A stretch of DNA of 9,052 bases, taken from assembly GCA_044359175.1 (NCBI GenBank), contig JBIKMO010000176.1, forward strand, positions 1 through 9,052, in the 5' to 3' direction. Positions within the stretch are counted from its first letter, which is position 1, and the number at the start of each line of letters is the position of its first letter. Positions 1-5,710 of the stretch are shown here, one piece after another. Below the pieces are notes generated by a model, which worked only from the letters and a program-made list of their open reading frames with translations, made no database searches and was not told where the DNA came from. Made by a program: the position numbers and the translations under genes. Source of the DNA: UBA4615 sp044359175 (GTDB lineage: Bacteria; Pseudomonadota; Gammaproteobacteria; Burkholderiales; Burkholderiaceae_E).

Positions 1-36
1 TGACGCCTCTGCGGCCCCTCCAGGAGCGCTCGTACC

Positions 37-441
37 ATGTCGGATCCACCGGTGCGCCGCAGCGGCCGCAACGTGCTCGGAGGCCCGCTGCTCGCCTGCT
101 CGTTCGACCCGCTGACCGGTTTCTTCCGCGACGGATGTTGCACCACCGGGCCCGAGGATCTGGGCAGCCATACGGTCTGCGCGCGGGTCACCGAGGCCTT
201 TCTCGCGTTCAGCCTTGAGCGCGGCAACGACCTGTCCACGCCGCGGCCGGAGTACCGGTTCCGCGGGCTGAAGCCCGGCGACCGATGGTGTGTGTGCGCG
301 GCGCGCTGGCTCGAGGCGTGCGACGCCGGGGTCGCGCCGCCGGTCGTGCTCGAGGCCACGCACGAGGCGGCGCTGCGCATCGTGCCGCTCAAACGCCTGC
401 TCGAGCACGCCTGGGGTCAGCGACCCACCGCGTCGCGCTGA
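37..441 (+). CDS. DUF2237 family protein
   Basis: A 134-aa cysteine-rich cytosolic protein of the DUF2237 family, whose biochemical role I do not know. The family signature is nearly complete: NVLGGPL at residues 12-18, GCCTTGPEDLGSHTVCA at 33-49, FSLERGNDLSTP at 58-69 and LKPGDRWCVCAARWLEA at 78-94. Seven cysteines (21, 34, 35, 48, 85, 87, 95), most of them in conserved motifs, could bind metal or be redox-active; that is inference. There is no signal peptide or membrane segment, and the length is normal for the family. The ATG has a good Shine-Dalgarno AGGAG at 22-26, 10 bases upstream. The stop lies 8 bases before the probable GTG start of the hydrolase gene, so the two are probably co-transcribed and perhaps translationally coupled. 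The family call is secure; the function is unknown. Confidence 0.9.
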   Translation: MSDPPVRRSGRNVLGGPLLACSFDPLTGFFRDGCCTTGPEDLGSHTVCARVTEAFLAFSLERGNDLSTPRPEYRFRGLKPGDRWCVCAARWLEACDAGVAPPVVLEATHEAALRIVPLKRLLEHAWGQRPTASR

Positions 442-449
442 GCGTCGCC

Positions 450-1091
450 GTGGCGCTGGCGCTCGCGATCGTCCCGGTCACGCCGTTCGCCCAGAACTGC
501 TCGGTCCTGGTCGACACCGACACCGCCGCAGCCGCCGTGGTCGACCCCGGCGGCGACCTCGACCGGATCGAGGACGCGCTGCGCGAGACCGGCGGGCGAC
601 TGGAGAAGGTGCTCCTCACCCACGGGCACATCGACCACTGCGGACGGGCGGCCGAGTTCGCGCGGCGCCACGGCGTGCCGATCGAGGGGCCGCATGTCGA
701 CGACCGGTTCTGGATCGACCAGCTGCCGGCGCAGGGGGTGCGTTTCGGGTTTCCGCGGTTGGACGCGTTCGAGTCGGACCGCTGGCTGGCGGACGGCGAC
801 ACGGTCCGCTTCGGCACGATCGAGCTGCGGGTCGCGCACTGCCCCGGGCACACGCCGGGGCACGTGGTCTTCTTCCACCCCGAGAGCCGGCTGGCGATCG
901 TCGGCGACGTGCTGTTCGCCGGGTCGATCGGACGCACCGATTTCCCGCGCGGCAATCACGCGCAGCTGATCGAGGCGATCCGCACGAAGCTCTGGCCGAT
1001 GGGCGACGACGTCTCGTTCGTGCCGGGGCACGGGCCGATGTCGACCTTCGGCGAGGAGCGTCAGACCAATCCGTACGTGGCCGACCACTGA
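450..1091 (+). CDS. MBL-fold hydrolase, GloC/YcbL-like glyoxalase II family
   Basis: Metallo-beta-lactamase-fold hydrolase of 213 aa, close in length and pattern to E. coli YcbL (GloC), a type II glyoxalase that hydrolyses S-lactoylglutathione to D-lactate and glutathione. The N-terminal IVPVTPFAQNCS (residues 7-18) is typical of the subfamily. Metal ligands visible are HGHIDH (H58, H60, D62, H63), H134 in GHTPGH, D153 in GDVLF and H194 in GHGP, so the binuclear site is intact. IGRTDFPRG follows D153 as in this family. The frame is open back to an ATG at 285, but that would add 55 low-complexity residues over the DUF2237 gene. GTG at 450 gives the family-typical N-terminus, although its Shine-Dalgarno is weak, suggesting coupling to the upstream stop. 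Substrate is inferred from family only. The gene converges on glnS with a 30-base spacer and no clear terminator. Confidence 0.88.
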   Translation: MALALAIVPVTPFAQNCSVLVDTDTAAAAVVDPGGDLDRIEDALRETGGRLEKVLLTHGHIDHCGRAAEFARRHGVPIEGPHVDDRFWIDQLPAQGVRFGFPRLDAFESDRWLADGDTVRFGTIELRVAHCPGHTPGHVVFFHPESRLAIVGDVLFAGSIGRTDFPRGNHAQLIEAIRTKLWPMGDDVSFVPGHGPMSTFGEERQTNPYVADH

Positions 1092-1121
1092 GGCCGCCGC
1101 CGCTCACGGGGCGGGCGCCGG

Positions 1122-2921
1122 TCAGCCCTTCCGGGTGTTCCAGGAGTCCTTCAGGGTCACCGCGAGGTTGAACACCGGACGGGTCGGACGGTGATCGGTG
1201 CGATCGGCCACGAAGTACCCGTGCCGCTCGAACTGGAACCGATCCTCCGGCGCCGCCGCGGCGAGCGAGGGTTCGAGCACCGCGTGCACGATCCGCTTCG
1301 ACGACGGGTTCAGCAGCTCGAGGTAGTCGCGCTCGCCCGAGTCCGGATACGGCTCGGTGAAGAGCCTGTCGTACATGCGGATCTCTGCGGGGAGTCCGTG
1401 ACCTGCCGACACCCAGTGGATGTTGCCGCGCACCTTGTACTGGTCGGCGCCCGGCGTGCCGGACTTCGAGTCAGGCAGGCAGCGCGCCAGCACCTTGGTG
1501 GTCCGGCCGGCCGCGTCGCTCTCGTGGCCGATGCACTCGATCACGAATCCGTGCCGCAGGCGCACCCGGTTGCCCGGGAACAGCCTGAAGTAGCCCTTCG
1601 GGGGCTGCGGCTCGAAGTCCTCGCGTTCGATCCAGAGCTCGCGGGTGAGCGGGAAGTGACGCAGCCCGCGGCTCGGGTCGTGGGGGTGGACCGGCGCGCT
1701 GCACGGCTCGTGCAGCGATTCCGGCATGTCGGTCAGTTCCAGCTTCAACGGGTCGAGCACCGCGAACGCGCGCGCGGCGCGGCGATCCAGGTCGTCGCGC
1801 AGCGCCTGCTCGAGGACCGAGGGGTCCACCCACTGGTGCGCCTTGGACATGCCGATGCGCTCGGCGAACAGCCGGATCGCCTCGGGCGTGTAGCCGCGGC
1901 GACGCAGCGCGACCAGGGTCGGCATCCGCGGGTCGTCCCAGCCGTCGACGGTGCCGGACTGCACCAGGTGCTGCAGCTTGCGCTTGCTCATGACCGTGTA
2001 GGTCATGTTGAGCCGCGCAAACTCGATTTGCCGGGGCAGCGGGCGCTGGAAGAATCCGCCTTCGGCCGCGCGCTCCAGGATCCAGTCGTAGAACGGACGG
2101 TGATCTTCGAACTCGAGCGTGCACAGCGAGTGCGTGACGTTCTCCAGCGCGTCCGACAGCGGGTGCGCGAAGTCGTACATCGGGTAGATGCACCAGGCGT
2201 CGCCGGTCCGGTGGTGGTGCGCGAATCGCACCCGGTAGAGCACCGGGTCGCGCAGGTTGACGTTCGGTGACGCCATGTCGATCCGGGCGCGCAGCACGTG
2301 CGAGCCCTCGGTGTGGCGGCCCGCCCGCATCTCGCGGAACAGCGCGAGGCTGTCCTCGGCGCTGCGCGTGCGGAACGGCGAATCCTGCCCCGGTTCGGTC
2401 AGCGTGCCGCGGGTCGTGCGCATCGCCTCGGCGCTCTGGGAGTCGACGTACGCGTGGCCGGCGCGGATCAGGTACTCGGCGATCTCGTAGAACCACCCGA
2501 AGAAGTCGCTCGCGAAGTACAGGTTGTCCTCGCCGCCGCCGTGCCAGTCGAACCCGAGCCAGCGGACCGTGTCGAGGATGCCGTCGACGAATTCCTGGTC
2601 CTCCTTGACCGGATTCGTGTCGTCGAATCGCATGTGGCAGCGTCCGCCGTAGTCACGGGCCAGGCCGAAGTTCAGGCAGATCGACTTCGCATGTCCGACG
2701 TGCAGATAGCCGTTCGGTTCGGGCGGGAAACGGGTGCGGATCACCGCGGCGTCGGTCGGCGAGCCGGTCTGATCGCGCGCCGGGCCGGGCCGTCCCGACC
2801 AACGACGCGACGCGTATCGACCGGCCGCGAGGTCGGCGTCGATCGCCTGACGGATGAAGTTGCTCGCGCGGGCGTCGTCGACGGGGCTCGGCGAAGGGGC
2901 GGGCGGAGTCGCGGCGGTCAT
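1122..2921 (-). CDS. glnS: Glutaminyl-tRNA synthetase (GlnRS)
   Basis: Class I aminoacyl-tRNA synthetase charging tRNA-Gln with glutamine using ATP, in the cytosol. The 599-aa product aligns by eye with E. coli GlnRS along its whole length. ATP site: PPEPNGYLHVGHAKS, with HVGH at 74-77 in place of HIGH, and VMSKRK around 310-315 as the KMSKS-type loop. The amino acid/tRNA acceptor region has RFDDTNP at 98-104 and CIYPMYDFAH. The beta-barrel anticodon-binding half runs from about residue 390 to the end (IHWVSAGHGLPAEIRMYDRLF, then FQFERHGYFVADR). The protein is about 45 residues longer than E. coli GlnRS, partly from a 22-residue Arg/Gly/Pro-rich insertion around residues 37-58, before the first Rossmann strand. 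The ATG lacks a good Shine-Dalgarno, but the SNFIRQAID helix just inside it fits the family start. It lies 79 bases downstream of the FKBP gene on the same strand and may be co-transcribed with it. Confidence 0.97.
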   Translation of the reverse strand: MTAATPPAPSPSPVDDARASNFIRQAIDADLAAGRYASRRWSGRPGPARDQTGSPTDAAVIRTRFPPEPNGYLHVGHAKSICLNFGLARDYGGRCHMRFDDTNPVKEDQEFVDGILDTVRWLGFDWHGGGEDNLYFASDFFGWFYEIAEYLIRAGHAYVDSQSAEAMRTTRGTLTEPGQDSPFRTRSAEDSLALFREMRAGRHTEGSHVLRARIDMASPNVNLRDPVLYRVRFAHHHRTGDAWCIYPMYDFAHPLSDALENVTHSLCTLEFEDHRPFYDWILERAAEGGFFQRPLPRQIEFARLNMTYTVMSKRKLQHLVQSGTVDGWDDPRMPTLVALRRRGYTPEAIRLFAERIGMSKAHQWVDPSVLEQALRDDLDRRAARAFAVLDPLKLELTDMPESLHEPCSAPVHPHDPSRGLRHFPLTRELWIEREDFEPQPPKGYFRLFPGNRVRLRHGFVIECIGHESDAAGRTTKVLARCLPDSKSGTPGADQYKVRGNIHWVSAGHGLPAEIRMYDRLFTEPYPDSGERDYLELLNPSSKRIVHAVLEPSLAAAAPEDRFQFERHGYFVADRTDHRPTRPVFNLAVTLKDSWNTRKG

Positions 2922-2942
2922 GGGGCTCGGCGAAAAACGCCG

Positions 2943-2948
2943 ATTCTA
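2943..2948 (-). promoter_or_regulatory. Possible -10 element for glnS
   Basis: Read on the minus strand this is TAGAAT, five of six matches to TATAAT, ending 21 bases before the glnS ATG. No recognisable -35 box lies 16-18 bases upstream (the sequence there is GC-only), so this is weak. It would give glnS a promoter separate from the FKBP gene. Confidence 0.22.
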
Positions 2949-2954
2949 GCAACC

Positions 2955-2996
2955 GCGACCGGCGCGCCCGCTGGCGCCGCCGCGGGCCGCGGTCGC
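2955..2996 (-). other. GC-rich potential stem-loop between FKBP gene and glnS
   Basis: An imperfect nested dyad in the 79-base spacer: outer arms gcgacc (2955-2960) and ggtcgc (2991-2996), inner arms gcccgc (2966-2971) and gcgggc (2982-2987), around a GC-only loop. It lies just after the FKBP stop codon. There is no T-run behind it on the minus strand, so it is not a classical terminator; it could attenuate or stabilise the upstream message, or simply reflect base composition. Confidence 0.3.
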
Positions 2997-3000
2997 CGGA

Positions 3001-3348
3001 TCAGACGCCGAGCAGCTCGACCTCGAACAGCAGCGTCGCGTTCGGCGGGATCACGCCGCCGGCGCCGCGAGCACCGTAGCCCAGTTCGGGCGGAATCACC
3101 AGCCGGCGGGTTCCGCCCACCTTCATGCCCTGTACGCCCTCGTCCCATCCCTGGATCACGTGCCCGGCCCCCAGAGGAAACTCGAACGGCTCGCCCCGGT
3201 CGAGCGAGGAGTCGAACTTGCGTCCGGCGGCGCCGTCGCGCCACAGCCATCCGGTGTAATGGACCTGCACCGTACATCCGGCGATCGCAGCGTCGCCCGC
3301 GCCGACGACAACGTCCTCGTAGCGGAGTCCGGAAGGCGTCGTGTTCAT
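3001..3348 (-). CDS. FKBP-type peptidyl-prolyl cis-trans isomerase
   Basis: A minimal single-domain FKBP of 115 aa that catalyses cis-trans isomerisation of peptidyl-proline bonds during folding. Residues matching the FKBP12 pocket are all present: Y31, F45, D46, V64, I65, W68, Y91 and F108, in the contexts VHYTGWL, RKFDSSLDRG, GHVIQGWDEGVQGMKVGG, PPELGYGARG and LLFEVELLGV. There is no signal peptide, so a cytosolic location is expected, unlike FkpA. The start is placed at the ATG at 3346-3348, because GGAG at 3355-3358 sits six bases upstream on that strand. The frame is open 11 codons further to a GTG, with an ATG at 3358-3360, but those codons contain the ribosome binding site. The gene is transcribed toward glnS and divergently from aroA. 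Small cytosolic FKBPs of this size are common in Betaproteobacteria; the specific client is unknown. Confidence 0.93.
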   Translation of the reverse strand: MNTTPSGLRYEDVVVGAGDAAIAGCTVQVHYTGWLWRDGAAGRKFDSSLDRGEPFEFPLGAGHVIQGWDEGVQGMKVGGTRRLVIPPELGYGARGAGGVIPPNATLLFEVELLGV

Positions 3349-3354
3349 CGCTCG

Positions 3355-3358
3355 CTCC
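3355..3358 (-). promoter_or_regulatory. Shine-Dalgarno of the FKBP gene (decides start)
   Basis: Read on the minus strand this is GGAG, six bases before the ATG at 3346-3348. It is embedded in ATGGAG, so the in-frame ATG at 3358-3360 is unlikely to be the start used. Confidence 0.7.
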
Positions 3359-3454
3359 ATGAAAGCCTGCCACGATAGCACGCTACGACGCGTCCGCCGG
3401 ATGCCTGCGGGCCGCGCGGCAGGCGCCGCGCGGGGCTGCAGACCGAGCCGGGGC

Positions 3455-3460
3455 TACAAT
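3455..3460 (+). promoter_or_regulatory. Candidate -10 element for the aroA operon
   Basis: TACAAT, five of six matches to the sigma70 -10 consensus, in an otherwise GC-rich divergent spacer (3349-3507), 47 bases before the aroA ATG. The -35 position 17 bases upstream (3432-3437, ggggct) does not match TTGACA, so an activator or a relaxed -35 would be needed. It is the only good -10-like hexamer I see on the plus strand of this spacer. The rest of the spacer holds a 10-base palindrome (3411-3420, gccgcgcggc) and nothing else I can assign. Confidence 0.4.
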
Positions 3461-3507
3461 CCGGCTTCGGGCAGCGCCGGCCGAGCGCGTCGAGCGGGAA
3501 CATCTTC

Positions 3508-4839
3508 ATGCACCATCACTTCATCGCCCGGCCCGGAGCCGGCGCGGTGCGCGGGTCGCTCCGGGTGCCGGGCGACAAGTCGATCTCCCACCGGTCGATC
3601 ATGCTCGGTGCGATCGCACGCGGCACCACGCGCATCAGCGGCTTCCTCGAGGGCGCCGATGCGCTGTCCACGATGAACGCGTTCCGCGCGCTCGGCGTAC
3701 CGATCGACGGGCCGGACGGCGGGCGGGTGACCGTCCACGGCGTCGGGCCGGGGGGGCTGCACGCGTCGGCCAGGCCGCTGGACTGCGGCAACTCCGGGAC
3801 GTCGATGCGGCTGATGTGCGGTCTGCTTGCCGGGCAGGGGCTGGAGGCGACGCTGGTGGGCGATGCGAGCCTGTCGCGACGTCCGATGCGCCGCGTGACC
3901 GATCCGCTTGCCGCGATGGGCGCCCGCATCGACACCGACGACGGTCGTCCGCCGGTGCGGATCCATCCGGCGCACGGGCCGCTGCACGGGATCGACTACC
4001 TGATGCCGATGGCCAGCGCACAGGTGAAGTCGGCGCTGCTGCTCGCCGGCCTGCACGCCCAGGGCACCACCCGCGTGACCGAGCCCGCGCCTACGCGAGA
4101 TCACACCGAACGCATGCTCGCGGCCTTCGGCGTGCGGGTGTCGGTCGACGGCTCGACGGTGTCGATCGAGGGCGGCCAGACGCTGCTCGCGGCCGACATC
4201 GACGTGCCCGGGGACATCTCGTCCGCGGCCTTCCTGCTCGTGGCAGGCGCGATCGCGCCCGAATCCGACCTCACCATCGAGCACGTCGGCGTCAACCCGA
4301 CGCGCAGCGGCGTGATCGAGATCCTTCGGCGAATGGGCGCCGACGTGACGCTGCAGCGGCCCCGCTCCGTCGGCGGCGAGCCGGTCGCCGACCTGCGCGT
4401 GCGCGGCGGTGGGTTGCGGGGCATCGAGGTGCCGCCCGAGCTGGTGCCGCTCGCGATCGACGAGTTCCCGGTGCTGTTCGTCGCGGCGGCGTGCGCCCGT
4501 GGCCGGACCGTGGTCACCGGCGCGCACGAGTTGCGGGTGAAGGAGTCGGATCGGATCGCAGTGATGGCCGAGGGGCTGCGTCGGCTGGGGGTAAGCGCCG
4601 AGCCGATGCCCGACGGGATCGTGATCGAGGGGCGCGGCGAGCGGGTCGCGGCGTTCGACGGCGGCGAGGTCGACGCCTACGGGGACCACCGCCCGGCGAT
4701 GGCGTTCGCGGTCGCCTCGCTGCGGTCGGCCGCTCCGATCCGCATTGCCGACACGCTGAACGTCGGCACGTCGTTTCCCGGATTCGTCGAGCAGGCGCGC
4801 TCGGTCGGCATCGACGTCGAGCAGGTGTCCGGCCGATGA
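3508..4839 (+). CDS. aroA: 3-phosphoshikimate 1-carboxyvinyltransferase (EPSP synthase), class II type
   Basis: Sixth step of the shikimate pathway: transfers the enolpyruvyl group of PEP to shikimate-3-phosphate, giving EPSP on the way to chorismate. The 443-aa product shows the two-domain fold signatures: PGDKSISHRS (21-30), LDCGNSGTSMR (92-101), GDASLSRRPM, MASAQVKSALLLAG (S170-K174), TRDHTERM (R197-E201), NPTRSG (N263-R266), IDEFPVLF (catalytic D318, E319) and RVKESDRI (K345, E346). RxHxE, GDKx, SAQxK and NxTR together are the signature of class II EPSP synthases, as in Pseudomonas and Agrobacterium CP4. The position that is Ala in CP4 (A100) is Gly here (G97), as in most enzymes. Upstream GGGAA at 3496-3500 is a weak ribosome site. 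The gene leads the plus-strand cluster and overlaps cmk. The serC, pheA and tyrA genes often found upstream are absent. Confidence 0.97.
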   Translation: MHHHFIARPGAGAVRGSLRVPGDKSISHRSIMLGAIARGTTRISGFLEGADALSTMNAFRALGVPIDGPDGGRVTVHGVGPGGLHASARPLDCGNSGTSMRLMCGLLAGQGLEATLVGDASLSRRPMRRVTDPLAAMGARIDTDDGRPPVRIHPAHGPLHGIDYLMPMASAQVKSALLLAGLHAQGTTRVTEPAPTRDHTERMLAAFGVRVSVDGSTVSIEGGQTLLAADIDVPGDISSAAFLLVAGAIAPESDLTIEHVGVNPTRSGVIEILRRMGADVTLQRPRSVGGEPVADLRVRGGGLRGIEVPPELVPLAIDEFPVLFVAAACARGRTVVTGAHELRVKESDRIAVMAEGLRRLGVSAEPMPDGIVIEGRGERVAAFDGGEVDAYGDHRPAMAFAVASLRSAAPIRIADTLNVGTSFPGFVEQARSVGIDVEQVSGR

Positions 4840-5555
4840 CCGGCGATGCGGTGGGCGGCCGCGCCGACGGCGCGGCGCGTGCCGCCTCGATCGACGCCCG
4901 GCGTGCGCCGGTGCTGACGATCGACGGGCCGACCGCATCGGGCAAGGGCACGATCGCGCAGCGCGCGGCGCGGGCGCTCGGCTGGCACTACCTGGACAGC
5001 GGGGCGCTCTACCGCCTCACCGCGCTCGCCGCGCTCCGGGCCGCCGTGCCGTTCGACGACGCCGACGCGCTCGCGCGGATCGCCGCGGCGCTGCCGGTGC
5101 GCTTCGACGGTGAGGTGGTGCGTCTCGACGGCGAGGACGTGACCGACGCGATCCGCGACGAGGCGGTGGGCGCCGGCGCCTCACGGGTTGCGGTGCACGC
5201 GGCGGTTCGATCGGCGCTGCTCGGTCTGCAGCGCAGCTTCCGACGCGCGCCGGGCCTGGTCGCCGACGGCCGCGACATGGGCACGGTGGTGTTTCCGGAC
5301 GCGACGCTCAAGGTGTTCCTGACGGCGAGCGCGGAGTCCCGCGCGGAGCGAAGGTATAAGCAGTTGATAGGAAAGGGAATTCCTGCTAGCCTCTCCGGTC
5401 TTCTTCAGGATCTGCGGGAACGTGACGCTCGCGACGCATCGCGGGCCGTGGCCCCGCTCGCTCCGGCTGAGGGCGCGTTCGTGCTGGACTCCACCGGCCT
5501 GTCCGTCGACGAGACGGTCGACGTCGTGTTGGGGCGCTGGTCCTCGCGCAGGTAG
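4836..5555 (+). CDS. cmk: Cytidylate kinase (CMP kinase)
   Basis: Phosphorylates CMP and dCMP with ATP, a step of pyrimidine nucleotide recycling, in the cytosol. The 239-aa protein has the P-loop GPTASGKGT at 31-39, the CMP-binding DSGALYR at 54-60, DGRDMGTVVFPDA around 145-157 with R146 and D147, and the lid-like ERRYKQLIGKG followed by RDARDASRAVAPLAPAEGAFVLDSTGLSVDE near the C-terminus. E. coli Cmk is 227 aa; the excess is an Ala/Gly/Arg-rich N-terminal tail of about 25 residues. The ATG overlaps the aroA stop (ATGA, 4836-4839), which implies translational coupling and supports this start over a GTG at 4911 that would begin only six residues before the P-loop. Codons from about 5352 to 5411 are strikingly AT-rich and rare for this genome. 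The position before rpsA is conserved in many proteobacteria. Confidence 0.96.
   Translation: MTGDAVGGRADGAARAASIDARRAPVLTIDGPTASGKGTIAQRAARALGWHYLDSGALYRLTALAALRAAVPFDDADALARIAAALPVRFDGEVVRLDGEDVTDAIRDEAVGAGASRVAVHAAVRSALLGLQRSFRRAPGLVADGRDMGTVVFPDATLKVFLTASAESRAERRYKQLIGKGIPASLSGLLQDLRERDARDASRAVAPLAPAEGAFVLDSTGLSVDETVDVVLGRWSSRR
5364..5392 (+). promoter_or_regulatory. Candidate internal promoter in cmk, driving rpsA
   Basis: TTGATA at 5364-5369 (five of six to the -35 consensus), a 17-base spacer, then TAGCCT at 5387-5392 (three of six to -10) preceded by TGC, giving an extended -10 TGn. It lies within an AT-rich patch of cmk, about 310 bases before rpsA. E. coli rpsA is also known to have promoters in and near cmk, which is why I assign it to rpsA. 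Contains the 8-base palindrome ggaattcc at 5376-5383. Confidence 0.45.
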
Positions 5556-5573
5556 CGGCCGCAGGCGCCGCGT

Positions 5574-5665
5574 GCGGGCTACGGCCCGCCAGACGCCCGC
5601 TCCGTCGTTCGTCAACACCGCTGGTTCGGGGTGCCGGACCCTCTGAGCATGCGCCGAGGCGCATG
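5574..5665 (+). promoter_or_regulatory. rpsA leader with three consecutive hairpins
   Basis: Three hairpins fill the cmk-rpsA spacer. H1: arms gcgggc (5574-5579) and gcccgc (5584-5589) close a TACG loop, which as c(UACG)g is a UNCG-class tetraloop. H2: arms ggttcgg (5623-5629) and ccggacc (5634-5640), seven pairs with one G-U, loop ggtg. H3: catgcgcc (5648-5655) and ggcgcatg (5658-5665), a perfect dyad that would fold as seven pairs with a CGAG loop. None is followed by a T-run, so these are not terminators. E. coli rpsA is autoregulated by S1 through a structured leader of hairpins with a poor Shine-Dalgarno; this layout looks analogous, which is inference. H3 would bury the ATG at 5663. Confidence 0.55.
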
Positions 5666-5710
5666 ACCGCGGGGCCGATCCGCTCCGGCGTGACCCACAT
5701 TGGACATCAC

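Noticed and set aside
285..449. N-terminal extension of the MBL-fold hydrolase from ATG 285
   Set aside because: It would overlap most of the second half of the DUF2237 gene with low-complexity Arg/Ala sequence; family N-termini begin near the GTG at 450.
1092..1121. Possible bidirectional terminator between the hydrolase gene and glnS
   Set aside because: The 30-base convergent spacer has no convincing inverted repeat or T-run.
2928..2942. Five-bp stem with AAAAA loop just upstream of glnS
   Set aside because: Too short and placed before the gene; without a T-run it is not a terminator, and chance is likely at this base composition.
3372..3377. TATCGT on the minus strand, preceded by TGC, as an extended -10 for the FKBP gene
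   Set aside because: Only four of six consensus matches and no -35; too weak to annotate, though it is the best candidate on that strand of the spacer.
3454..4938. A 494-codon open frame on the minus strand opposite aroA
   Set aside because: It is the antisense shadow of a fully conserved aroA, Arg/His-rich with no recognisable domain.
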